Assembly (NCBI GenBank): GCA_964036295.1
Contig: OZ038466.1
Location: 13,116,001 to 13,180,000 of the forward strand
Source of the DNA: Plumapathes pennacea
Lineage: Eukaryota > Cnidaria > Anthozoa > Antipatharia > Myriopathidae
DNA length: 64,000 bases
Reading direction: 5' to 3'
Part shown: positions 1 to 8,392 of the stretch, piece by piece
How the letters are laid out: each line of letters starts with the position of its first letter
Numbering within the stretch: position 1 is the first letter of the stretch
Position numbers and translations under genes: made by a program
The notes under the pieces: generated by a model
Database searches by the model: none
Told to the model about the DNA's origin: nothing
Seen by the model: only the letters and a program-made list of their open reading frames with translations

Positions 1-310
1 CATGACGGAAATGTTTGACAAAGTTACTGATCCAGGGATTATTGTAAAATGTCAACAGATCCATTCCGTAACTGTCAAACACGTTTAATGTAGTGGGTTC
101 ATCGCTTCCTAACAATATCCAATGCTCTCCGGCTTGCGTTGATGGCTGTGTATTAGTTACACATATCCATGGCTGAAAATGTGTGTATCCATCGAACGGC
201 GTTGGCAGCAGGTCACAAGCAAAGGTACCTCGGAAAAGGTGTTCGGTCAAAGGATGGTGATTCAGGACTGAATCTATTTGACTGGTCCACAAAGGTGCAA
301 CATTCGCCAT
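1..310 (-). CDS. Adenain/Ulp1-like cysteine protease of a Polinton-type element, partial (runs off left edge)
   Basis: An open frame of 103 codons reads from an ATG at 310 to the window edge without a stop. The start region contains 'FRGTFACDLLP', then 'GEHW' and, about 20 residues later, 'FDSYG'. This spacing matches the catalytic His and Asp region of adenovirus-type maturation proteases (C5/C48 clan); the catalytic Cys would lie beyond the window. In Polintons the enzyme matures the capsid, and it sits here directly downstream of the capsid gene, as expected. A TATA box overlapping the capsid stop codon lies about 40 bases upstream of the ATG. Homology is recognised from motifs and context only. 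Confidence 0.8.
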   Translation of the reverse strand, partial: MANVAPLWTSQIDSVLNHHPLTEHLFRGTFACDLLPTPFDGYTHFQPWICVTNTQPSTQAGEHWILLGSDEPTTLNVFDSYGMDLLTFYNNPWISNFVKHFRH

Positions 311-346
311 GCTCTCTGTATTTTACTCAAAACGTATCCTTCATCT

Positions 347-355
347 CTTTTTATA
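347..355 (-). promoter_or_regulatory. TATA box of the protease gene, overlapping the capsid stop codon
   Basis: On the minus strand the bases read TATAAAAAG. The TAA inside it (351-353) is the stop codon of the capsid gene, and the protease ATG follows about 37 bases downstream, a normal TATA-to-start spacing for a short leader. Confidence 0.55.
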
Positions 356-1673
356 CTGTTTCCTCGAAGGTGATGCTACCTGTCATATCCAGCTCCATGA
401 CAGCACTGTAGTCTAGCAAAAACAATGCTTTAGTGTTGGGAGCAGGTGCATCATCAAAAGTGAGTACGAAGCGTTGAGAACCGTTGGGCAAATCATACAA
501 AACTGTATCGGTATAGTCATCATCGGGTGTAAACTCAAAGATTTGTATGAAGTGATCTTCTTTCCACTGATTATAGGTGATTTCACACCCGACACCAGAC
601 ATTTCTTGCATTCGTATGAAACGGCGGTAACCTTCATACAAGTCACTGGCGTCGTCCAACTTCAGCTCGTCCCACCCACCATCTCCGTCTGTCTCAATCT
701 TAACCAAATTCCGCTGTTTGAATTGAAAAGGAGTGTGTTTGTAACTGCCTTCAAAATGAGCCTGGTCACAGAGCATCAACATAATTCTCTTCGGCATTGG
801 CCCATTTGCCACCACCTCTGATAGGTTATGTGTTTTTACTCCGTTGGTGAGTGTGAATTCCCTCAGCACAATGTTGTCCGTAGTGTAGTGAGCTTTGACT
901 GGGGAAGCACTTGATAGTTTCGTCTCCAGAGGTAATGCCAGCTCGGGGTTGATTAACGGGTGATACACAGTCAAGTACGGCTTACCGACAAATGTAAAAA
1001 TGGCATCTGTGATTGTTTCAGCATGGAGGCAAAAGGCCGGCTTGTTAGGATACAATTTGATATTAATCCGAACTTGCGGTAAGATATATTTATCCACGGA
1101 AAACACAGGAATCTGGTTCATCGGCATTGTTAAGTGTACGACTTTACTCGCGCTGGTCAGAGCAAGCCGTTCTGTACGTCCTGTATCGGTATCATCATAG
1201 ACATCCAGTTTACCACTCGTATCAGAATACCAGCCTTGGAAGACTCCCCACGTCTTTTTTGCGACATCTGAGAGACCGAAGAATGTAAGGAACCACTGGA
1301 TGAGACAGAAGGATCGCGCAGAGGCTGTTGTCACCTTTCTTTCGTTTATTTTTATTTCGGCGTGGGAGAAGACCGAAAATGCCATGTTATTGATGAAGGT
1401 CACATTATCTTCAGCAGTGTAGTTTGCACCATTTGGTTTGGTAATCTTCACGGCAAAGTGTAGTTGCGACTTGCTAATATCAATCCATTTGTTGGCCGAG
1501 TAAATGTTAAACTCCAACGGATCGGTGCTATCATTAATCGGTTGAACTTTAACTGGCTCATTACCAAAAATAGAAAAGTCGACAGGAGGGTGCGAGAATA
1601 TGTCGAGACCGTCATTCTGTACTCGCGGACCTTTATGTCCGCCCCGTTGTAGTGTAGGCATAGAGCGCTTCAT
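351..1673 (-). CDS. Probable major capsid protein (double jelly-roll type) of a Polinton-type element
   Basis: The intact 440-codon frame starts at ATG 1673 ('MKRSMPTLQRGGHKGPRVQN') and has no introns. The N-terminal part 'FSIFGNEPVKVQPINDSTDP' and the long, beta-rich, low-cysteine body fit the animal Polinton/adintovirus capsid family, whose members are often annotated in animal genomes as F54H12.2-like. Length and position beside the protease favour the major (hexon-like) rather than the minor capsid protein; this assignment is inference. It would form the icosahedral shell. A TATA box lies about 65 bases upstream. The frame is uninterrupted, in contrast to the polymerase, so this copy is young or has been retained. 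Confidence 0.75.
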   Translation of the reverse strand: MKRSMPTLQRGGHKGPRVQNDGLDIFSHPPVDFSIFGNEPVKVQPINDSTDPLEFNIYSANKWIDISKSQLHFAVKITKPNGANYTAEDNVTFINNMAFSVFSHAEIKINERKVTTASARSFCLIQWFLTFFGLSDVAKKTWGVFQGWYSDTSGKLDVYDDTDTGRTERLALTSASKVVHLTMPMNQIPVFSVDKYILPQVRINIKLYPNKPAFCLHAETITDAIFTFVGKPYLTVYHPLINPELALPLETKLSSASPVKAHYTTDNIVLREFTLTNGVKTHNLSEVVANGPMPKRIMLMLCDQAHFEGSYKHTPFQFKQRNLVKIETDGDGGWDELKLDDASDLYEGYRRFIRMQEMSGVGCEITYNQWKEDHFIQIFEFTPDDDYTDTVLYDLPNGSQRFVLTFDDAPAPNTKALFLLDYSAVMELDMTGSITFEETV

Positions 1674-1736
1674 GATGATGCTGACAAGTTGATCAGTCGA
1701 AAATGAAAAATGTGAAACATATTAGTGAAAGTGTCT

Positions 1737-1746
1737 TTTATTTATA
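1737..1746 (-). promoter_or_regulatory. TATA box of the capsid gene, containing a poly(A) signal for the upstream gene
   Basis: The minus strand reads TATAAATAAAAGACAC across 1746-1731. It provides a TATA box about 65 bases before the capsid ATG. The AATAAA within it (1742-1737) lies about 20 bases beyond the stop codon of the basic core gene, so one stretch may serve as promoter and poly(A) signal. Confidence 0.55.
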
Positions 1747-1760
1747 CCCTTTCATATTTT

Positions 1761-2255
1761 TTACAGAAATATATTGTCATGCATTCCTGTGTATCCATAA
1801 GTCCCGAGAGGTGTCTGAGAGGCATAGATACCGCTCTTTCCACCTTTTTGTCTTCTGTTTCTTGTCTTAGTTCTACGCTTAGGTCGTCGACGGCCAGATC
1901 CCGATTGAAAAGCAGCTGAGAGTAGTTCGCTAGCATTAGATTTGCCCACATTGATAGCTTTTCTTGCAGCGTTTCGCCCACGCGCTTTCAGTGATTGTTT
2001 GAGATTTTTCCCGGATAACACATCGGTGATCAGACCATGAGCTTCAGGGAGAGTTGACGACAGGACCTGTTTACCAATATTCTTAAGAACTGGTGTAAAG
2101 CGACGCCCCGCTCGTTTGAGAAAACTTCCAATACCACGACCACGTTGACCTGGAACATTAATAGGATAGTCTATTGCAAAACCTCGTCGACCACCAAGCT
2201 GCGGGTATGCGATAATACCACGATGACGGTTATACTTGTACATTGAATGTACCAT
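1761..2255 (-). CDS. Basic glycine/arginine-rich virion protein (adenovirus core or pVI-like)
   Basis: I choose the ATG at 2255 (164 codons) because a TATA box stands 40-50 bases upstream; the longer open frame to 2453 overlaps the neighbouring gene and is unlikely to be used. The protein has a glycine/arginine-rich N-terminus ('GQRGRGIGSFLKRAGRRF'), a central amphipathic stretch and a strongly basic patch ('GRRRPKRRTKTRNRRQKGG') near the C-terminus. Small basic proteins of this kind occur between capsid genes in Polintons, adintoviruses and adenoviruses, where they bind DNA or disrupt membranes. The role is inferred from composition and position; no catalytic motif is present. Confidence 0.6.
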   Translation of the reverse strand: MVHSMYKYNRHRGIIAYPQLGGRRGFAIDYPINVPGQRGRGIGSFLKRAGRRFTPVLKNIGKQVLSSTLPEAHGLITDVLSGKNLKQSLKARGRNAARKAINVGKSNASELLSAAFQSGSGRRRPKRRTKTRNRRQKGGKSGIYASQTPLGTYGYTGMHDNIFL

Positions 2256-2294
2256 GTCTACAAGCTTTTCTTTTTGTCTTGAAAAGAAAAAATA

Positions 2295-2304
2295 GTGTCT
2301 TATA
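2295..2304 (-). promoter_or_regulatory. TATA box of the basic virion-protein gene
   Basis: The minus strand reads TATAAGACAC, 40-50 bases before the ATG at 2255. The AGACAC tail is shared with the capsid-gene promoter (TATAAATAAAAGACAC). Confidence 0.45.
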
Positions 2305-2367
2305 CGAAAAACCACTTTGGACACTTTCCTTGTACCATTTGAAGAAAGAGAAGTAACACATTTTCTT

Positions 2368-3402
2368 TTATAGATGATAGCCAACAGGGCTTCGTCTTCG
2401 GAAATGCAACAGCAGGCTTGTACTCCCCCAGGCAAAGTCAATTGCATCGCCATTATCGTCTACTATCTCGATCTGCATGCTGCTGATGGTTTGATCCAGG
2501 ACCGGATAGTACAACGGGTTAGCATATTCCACAGAGTAACTGATACCTTCTGGACGTCCCGGATTAGCTATGACTGCTAATAGTTTGTATTCACCACCGC
2601 CGACAAGGCGCTTTCGAATGAAATCGCAGTAGACCAGAAATCGTTGAAATTGGTTTGTAGATCCAGACAGATTAGCTTTACGATCAACAGGAATTCCAAG
2701 GCCTCCTTGACTTGCATTAGACGCGCTCTCGTGCTGTCCTAACCACCACCATTGATTCGGCTCCAATGTAATGTTAGGATTAGCTTCTTTCATCGCTCTT
2801 GCTTCGATTTCAGGCACGAGTTCACCTTCTGTACTTCTCTCTGACGTATCATGAAATAGTCGGTAGGGAATACTGTACTTATGTGAATTTTCAGTGTACG
2901 CAAGCAGCTCTAGGAGAGGACCATTTACAAATATTTCATGGTGTTTGCCCAATTCCAGGAAATGATCGTTGTTGTTGTTCACTCTCACTTGCGGTGATGC
3001 GAAACCTTCTGATGGTGGATAGGCCTTTTTTATCTGTAGCATGATTTGATCTATTACATCTTGAACGGTTTTGAAGTGCTCCCACTGGAGTGTGTGAATA
3101 GTTGTTCGTTTGTTGATATGACTGAACCACTCACAAACACCATCCTCTGTTTGAATCCGTTCTGTTAAAACAGGGACTTCCCGCGTAGTGACTGCAAATA
3201 GGGATTGTCTACGGCTCTTGCGAGGTACTTGGTTCCAAGAAGCAGGAAACGTGATGCGTTTAACAGCTACTTCCATAGCATTCATATGATAGGCACGAGG
3301 CAGAGCATTTGTAAATTTGTCAGGTCTGTTGTCCTCCGTTACCAGAGCAGACTTGGCATTGCTAAACAAATCTACTTTTTCATCAATCATGACCGACGCC
3401 AT
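2368..3402 (-). CDS. Minor capsid (penton-like) protein of a Polinton-type element
   Basis: The frame runs 344 codons from ATG 3402 ('MASVMIDEKVDLF'); an ATG at 3390 is an alternative, and the frame stays open to 3456 inside the integrase gene. The C-terminal segment with 'YYPVLDQTISSMQIEIVDD' followed by 'STSLLLHFRRR' is characteristic of the single jelly-roll minor capsid proteins that occupy the vertices of Polinton and adintovirus particles. The start overlaps the last codons of the integrase gene. A TATAAAA stretch at 3414-3420 lies within the integrase coding end but is very close to the first ATG, so promoter use is uncertain. The frame is intact and intronless. Confidence 0.75.
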   Translation of the reverse strand: MASVMIDEKVDLFSNAKSALVTEDNRPDKFTNALPRAYHMNAMEVAVKRITFPASWNQVPRKSRRQSLFAVTTREVPVLTERIQTEDGVCEWFSHINKRTTIHTLQWEHFKTVQDVIDQIMLQIKKAYPPSEGFASPQVRVNNNNDHFLELGKHHEIFVNGPLLELLAYTENSHKYSIPYRLFHDTSERSTEGELVPEIEARAMKEANPNITLEPNQWWWLGQHESASNASQGGLGIPVDRKANLSGSTNQFQRFLVYCDFIRKRLVGGGEYKLLAVIANPGRPEGISYSVEYANPLYYPVLDQTISSMQIEIVDDNGDAIDFAWGSTSLLLHFRRRSPVGYHL

Positions 3403-4645
3403 GATGTCGAATGTTTTTATAAGGCTCCCAACTATTGTAGGACGAATCGTAGCCACGCCACTTCACTAGCACTTCGTTCACTACACGTCGACCAACTCGT
3501 CTTCTTCGTCGATCTAGAATGTCTTCAACGGCAAAGAGTTGTCCTGGATTCCACTCAATCTTTTGCAATTCATCTGCGTAAAAGCGTCCGTCTATAGGCG
3601 AACCGTCCAGTTCAGCGACCAGATAACGAGGGACTGCAAGAGTCTTAACAACGCGTCTGACTTTATAGATAGCCTCTGTCCATCTACCATAGTAACTACG
3701 TTGAAACGGGTTGGCCTTCTCTACACTGAGTCGAACATGATCGCCCACAGATAGCACAGGTTTTGGCTTTGGTTTCTTGCTATACAGATAACGACCATAG
3801 AGACGGTTATACACCTTATACTGATTCCAGATCGTGACGTCTTGTGGAGCCATTCCAATACTTCGATGTTTACGCGCATTGTAGGCCTTCACAAAATTCT
3901 GGAGATGATCAACATATCGCGTCTGCATAGTATGAACCATGTAATCTACAATGGATTGTTTGATTGTTCGATTGAAGCGTTCCACTATTGTCGCCTTGTG
4001 TGAACCATGAGTACTCCAGTGTCGAATGTATCTTTGCTTAAGCCATTGCTTAAAATTCCTGTTTACAAACTCTGTCCCACGATCTGTTTGCAACGACAGG
4101 GGGCGATCTCGCGCTTGTTCTAAAATATTCTTAAATGCGGTAGTGACTGACTTTGGAGTTTTGTCTAGCAGTGGACGCACAAACGCGTATCGAGACATTA
4201 CGTCAATGACTGTTAGCAAAAAGCGAATACCATCGTTCTCCTTCGAAAACAGCGACATGTCTAGCAAGTCGGCTTGATACACTTCATTCACACCAGTTAC
4301 ATAGGTCGGATCACCTCGTTGACGCTTGAGAACAGGTGATGGACGCTGTTTGGTATATACCCTCTGTTTTTTTAACCATGTAAGAGCACGCACTTTGTCC
4401 ACTCCGTAGTGTTCATGAACTTTATTAACAAACTCGCGAGCACCGATAAAAGCAAATGGGCTGCTGGGGTTGGTATAGACTTCCGTCAAAAAGTTGTCTA
4501 TCTGCTTAGCGCTTGCTTTCCGACGTGTGGGCAGTGTGACTTTAGGCTGATAAGTGTGATAAATGATCCGCTGCCAAGGCTTTCGATCAGTGATCAATCG
4601 AGGACGTTGTCCTATGTCTTTTGAAGTTCTCTCGTCTTTTCTCAT
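3383..4645 (-). CDS. Retroviral-type (DDE) integrase with C-terminal chromodomain, Polinton type
   Basis: This intact 420-residue frame starts at ATG 4645. The catalytic triad is visible as D126 ('YQADLLDM'), D188 ('LQTDRGTEF') and E222 ('ATIVERFNRTIKQ'). A chromodomain occupies about residues 369-412 ('EVLVKWRGYDSSYNSWEPY'). The enzyme inserts the linear element into chromosomes, and the chromodomain probably steers it to histone marks. An rve core plus chromodomain is the Polinton/Maverick arrangement, and neighbouring capsid and PolB genes exclude a Gypsy retrotransposon. The 3' end overlaps the penton-like gene. The simple repeat at 4653-4697 lies just upstream of the start. Confidence 0.95.
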   Translation of the reverse strand: MRKDERTSKDIGQRPRLITDRKPWQRIIYHTYQPKVTLPTRRKASAKQIDNFLTEVYTNPSSPFAFIGAREFVNKVHEHYGVDKVRALTWLKKQRVYTKQRPSPVLKRQRGDPTYVTGVNEVYQADLLDMSLFSKENDGIRFLLTVIDVMSRYAFVRPLLDKTPKSVTTAFKNILEQARDRPLSLQTDRGTEFVNRNFKQWLKQRYIRHWSTHGSHKATIVERFNRTIKQSIVDYMVHTMQTRYVDHLQNFVKAYNARKHRSIGMAPQDVTIWNQYKVYNRLYGRYLYSKKPKPKPVLSVGDHVRLSVEKANPFQRSYYGRWTEAIYKVRRVVKTLAVPRYLVAELDGSPIDGRFYADELQKIEWNPGQLFAVEDILDRRRRRVGRRVVNEVLVKWRGYDSSYNSWEPYKNIRHHGVGHD

Positions 4646-4652
4646 TGTGTCT

Positions 4653-4697
4653 CACACACAGACAGACACAGACACAGACACAGACACAGACACAGAC
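4653..4697. repeat. (CACAGA)n simple tandem repeat
   Basis: About seven near-perfect hexamer units lie in the short space between the integrase start and the polymerase end, where an integrase promoter would be expected. No clear TATA box is seen there. Confidence 0.85.
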
Positions 4698-4967
4698 GCA
4701 TGAATGAAAATAATTGTCTTTTAATGAGAATTGTCTTTGTTATATACATGTCCAACGGAGTGGATGTTTACAGTTACTTTGCTCACACTCTCATGTTTCT
4801 TTCTCCTAGCTCATTGTTATTTTACATGACTAGTTTGTTGGTCGACATGTTCCATAGGGTAAAGTGTCAAAAGGGTTCCAATGTTCACTGTGAGCTTCAC
4901 CACTTCCAATCAGTGACGCCACCATCATCCGTTTGCTGATAACAGCTTGATACCGTTTGACCAAATC

Positions 4968-6920
4968 TCAAGCCATCACAGCCTTGTCTCCTTTGCCTTT
5001 TCGAACGATACTGTTTGGATATCTCACGGGGATAGAGTATTGATTTGCTGCAACATCAGAAGCCTTTCCAGTCTGTACATCACCTACTACCTTCCATATC
5101 GTCTCTCGCATTACGTCCATGTTCACTTGTTGTGACGCACGGTAGTTCAGCGTTAGACCTCGCACCTTGACTGCACACTCGTTGTCTTCCAGATGATACG
5201 AGTAATTCTTAGGACCCCCTGAACAAAATTCAAGCATATCCTTCCCACCGACTTCATCTGTCAGATCACCAAAGTATGGACCTGTCTGAACGAAGCTGTC
5301 ACTTCTCTCACCCTCGTAGACTTGAAAAATTACACTGTCCGTATCTGTATACATTAGTCTTTGACCCAACGGATGTAAGACTTCAAGATACAGCTTTTTT
5401 CTGGCCAGCCATGTTGTCCACGCAGCAATCACCACAGATGTATGCTTCCCATCATCTAAGGTCTCTAGAAACTCATCTCGTGTGTTGTACATGACTTGAA
5501 TGGTCTCGGAATCAATAGGGTACACAGCGTGTACATCATACTTTGGATCAGTCGCAATAGCCAACCAATCTTCCAGCTCTGACAGATATACCGTCTTTAC
5601 TTTGTTCGGTTTTTCGCCGAGCTTCCCCCATAACGCATTCAACTCGAGCTTCGATATTTTCCTCTTGCCTGTGTTTACTTCGATTTTGTCATAGTCGAGC
5701 AATACACCTTCATGTTGAAAATAATCGTCAACATAGCGTCTGCGCTTCTCAGGTGTCGTACAATCAGCTGGCCAGCCGCTGGCTTCTTGCTTCAGTCGTT
5801 GGAACTTTTGTACATACGATCGGAATAGCTCAGCATTAGTGCGACTAAAGTGCCACGTCTCCCACACTTTGACCAAACGATAACCCATGCTAAGAGCCAG
5901 TTTCACCTCTTCAGAAACCCATGTCCCGCGCAGGACTCTCTTCTCATCTGAATGAGTGCAGTACCGTTGTGACTGCAAGTTTGCGCATTCAGCACAGAGT
6001 GGGAACATCAGTTTACCCTGGCAACGATATGGTAAGACAGGGTGATACAGTTGTCTTGGAGGTAGCACATCACATTTGACCATACCATATACATTAGATA
6101 TGTCCAGTGGTAGACCGCCACCATGTTGAACGTCAATGTACGACTTGATTGTGGGATGACCGACAGGATAGGGGTCCATCTGGTCACCAAGACATCGGTT
6201 ACAGGTTGGATATAATGATGTGAAATCATAGTATCGCTGATGAATGATGGATGGGTGGCTGCAATTCTCTCCACGGTTACATGGACATTCCCCTCCAACA
6301 CGCGACCATACTTTAGTGCATCCACAACGTCCACCATAAAAACCATCTCTAGGATTCATTGGCTCGACGAATGGCATTGCTTTCACCTCTTCTGCCTCAG
6401 CCGGGTTATCTCTAAGGTATTCGTCAAACTCGTGTTCCCAAATTGTGATGACATTATAACCAGCTTGCTTCAACTTCTCTATCTTCTCCTCTGTCTTTCG
6501 GTTCACATTCATCATGCTGGCACCACTGTGGGGGGATATGGTGTCTGGGTCATTGCACTTGAGACACGAGTGCCAGTAACATCCGAGAAAGCTCATCACT
6601 GTGCGTGTCTGCTCATCATAGCCATCTAAGTGACCAACATTTGCGTCTTGTGGAAAATATTAACCTCGATTCATGGCATGTTGAATTCGGCCATCATACT
6701 CTGGACGCTTGTTCAAAAGACTCAGCCACTGCATCGCTTTCCAAGAGTAGCGTACCTTTGGACGGTAGCCGTTAACTGGGATGTACGGCATAGTATCCTT
6801 TGGCCTGTGTTGTACACGGTAGACTGAATTGCAGATTGAGGCCAGGGTGACACTATGCTTGATAGGGTTTACGCCGTTCATCGCTGAATCAGCTTCAGTA
6901 TAGAAACACTTTTTTTCGGA
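4968..6920 (-). pseudogene. Protein-primed family B DNA polymerase, decayed and N-terminally truncated
   Basis: A 543-residue open segment (4968-6599) carries polymerase motif A ('DFTSLYP', residues 125-131), motif B ('KLELNALWGK', about 317-326) and motif C ('YTDTDSV', 417-423), plus the 'GCYWHSC' and 'WEHEFDEYL' elements typical of Polinton/adintovirus PolB. The same frame continues upstream into a further homologous segment ('NGVNPIKHSVTLASICN') but is interrupted by a TAA at 6660-6662. It ends at a TGA at 6921-6923, beyond which no polymerase homology is visible. The exonuclease domain and the rest of the N-terminus are therefore missing. The enzyme would replicate the linear element from protein-primed ends; this copy cannot be functional as it stands, unless the stop is a sequencing error and the 5' part lies elsewhere. 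Confidence 0.9.
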
Positions 6921-6923
6921 TCA

Positions 6924-7338
6924 GAAATTGATTACAGAAATAGGTTATAATCTGAAATATTGATTTATAAAACATCTGTTTATCAATTGTGATTTGACAC
7001 TAATCAAAGGAAGTAAAACAAACAGTTTGACATAGTTGCGGTTGCTTTTTTTATCGTGATCAAAAAATAAGAAAATAGTTTTCATCTGCTATATAAGGTT
7101 CATGTTATGAAAGATAGATCAACACTTGAAGAGTCATTGACTGATATACAGACTTTATTACTTATTTTTTGAACTATGTGCGACTGCCGTATTTTGTTTT
7201 ACAAAAAGTCCATTTCTATTTTAAACTGAACTAACTAAGAATCTTTTATTCAAATATTAAAAAAGTGAAATTACACAGATAAAATAATAAAAAAATAAAA
7301 CGCAATTATAAAAGAACGCGTAAGTCTTTGTTTGACAA
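6924..7338. other. AT-rich spacer between the polymerase remnant and the Fic gene
   Basis: There is no convincing coding frame. A minus-strand AATAAA (7250-7245) about 90 bases past the Fic stop codon is a plausible poly(A) signal for that gene. The missing polymerase N-terminus is not recognisable here. Confidence 0.5.
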
Positions 7339-8310
7339 TTAACCTTCCAGAAAATTTTTCCATCCATACCAGTTACATTCTATAATCATCGCTGCAAGAC
7401 TTCTAGGCTTTCTGTTGTACTTAAGCCTGGTGTCAACCAAGGCTTGGACATAATCATCTCTGCTGGAAGGCCTCCATATGTTATAGATCGAAGTTGGAAA
7501 TGGGGTCATCACCGACAACACATAACTGCATAGAAGACGGCATAATCTTCCATTTCCATCACCAAATGGATGCAGATCTAGCAGCTCAAAAATCAGCCAA
7601 CTACAAACCTTAAAGAGTTTGTAAACTCTGACTTCCTTGTTGCTTTCAATCTTTAACGAATTAATCAGAGAATTGTATTGATCAAGCAGAGTCATGACAG
7701 CTTCCTCCATGTCTTCCGGATACTTGTATTCGTATTCTTCCCCATTGTATTTTGTTTTCCGGCGATTTCTGCTCAATTGGCCTGGTGGAGTTCCGCCTCT
7801 CTCCAATGAGACTTTATTTAAAATGATTCTATGCACATTCTGAAGTAAGTCTAGTTCAAGGAAACCAGGAAGGCTCTCCTCCCCTTCCTTCAACAGGGTT
7901 TGTTCTTCATTTTCAACTTCCTGCTTCAGGTAGAAATGAGCGTTGTAAATGTTGATAGTTTCTTGTTCAGGTAATGTTTTCTCGGTCGATTTGTTATCCA
8001 AGAAGATGCATTCTTCAACTTCTTCTACACTATATCGGCAACCGTGTTCTTCTTCAGCGTTAACGTGATAAATAAAACGCGCCAAGAAATCGCGTTCCTT
8101 CCGTGACCCTGGATCAAAATTCTCTCTCAAAGAGATCCATCGCTCCTGCATAGCAGCAATGTCCTTGACCATTTCACTGACCGTAGATGGTGATTCTCTT
8201 TCGTTTTTGTTACGCCATGGTGGATTTTCGAGTACATCGAATTCAATTACGTCTTTAGCAAATGACCAAACAGTAAATTTCGTGGATGTCTCTGGTTCCT
8301 TCAGTTCCAT
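7339..8310 (-). CDS. Fic/DOC-family protein (putative AMP transferase)
   Basis: The intronless 323-codon frame starts at ATG 8310. It contains the full Fic core motif 'HPFGDGNGRLCRLL' (catalytic His about residue 247) and the upstream flap 'GGTPPGQLSRNRR' with 'YKYPEDMEEAV', so the active site looks intact. Fic enzymes usually transfer AMP from ATP to hydroxyl side chains of target proteins. I see no clear inhibitory helix motif (S/TxxxE-G/N), which would leave activity unrestrained, but I cannot exclude a divergent one. A TATA box lies about 75 bases upstream and AATAAA about 90 bases downstream. It could be cargo of the viral element or a host retrocopy; its position between element-type genes favours cargo, as inference. 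Confidence 0.88.
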   Translation of the reverse strand: MELKEPETSTKFTVWSFAKDVIEFDVLENPPWRNKNERESPSTVSEMVKDIAAMQERWISLRENFDPGSRKERDFLARFIYHVNAEEEHGCRYSVEEVEECIFLDNKSTEKTLPEQETINIYNAHFYLKQEVENEEQTLLKEGEESLPGFLELDLLQNVHRIILNKVSLERGGTPPGQLSRNRRKTKYNGEEYEYKYPEDMEEAVMTLLDQYNSLINSLKIESNKEVRVYKLFKVCSWLIFELLDLHPFGDGNGRLCRLLCSYVLSVMTPFPTSIYNIWRPSSRDDYVQALVDTRLKYNRKPRSLAAMIIECNWYGWKNFLEG

Positions 8311-8380
8311 AGTTGTTTTTTTAACTACCAAGAAAACAGCTCACGAATGTTATTTTCTCTTCATGTCTGCTTGTTAAATA

Positions 8381-8388
8381 CTTTTATA
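8381..8388 (-). promoter_or_regulatory. TATA box of the Fic gene
   Basis: TATAAAAG on the minus strand, about 70 bases before the ATG at 8310. A four-codon upstream open frame lies between them. Confidence 0.5.
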
Positions 8389-8392
8389 GAAG

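Noticed and set aside
2256-2453. Longer N-terminus of the basic virion protein
   Set aside because: It would overlap the penton-like gene and precede the TATA box; the extension has no basic or glycine-rich character.
4700-4939. 79-codon plus-strand frame between integrase and polymerase
   Set aside because: No domain, no TATA box or poly(A) signal, and it is opposite to the surrounding gene direction.
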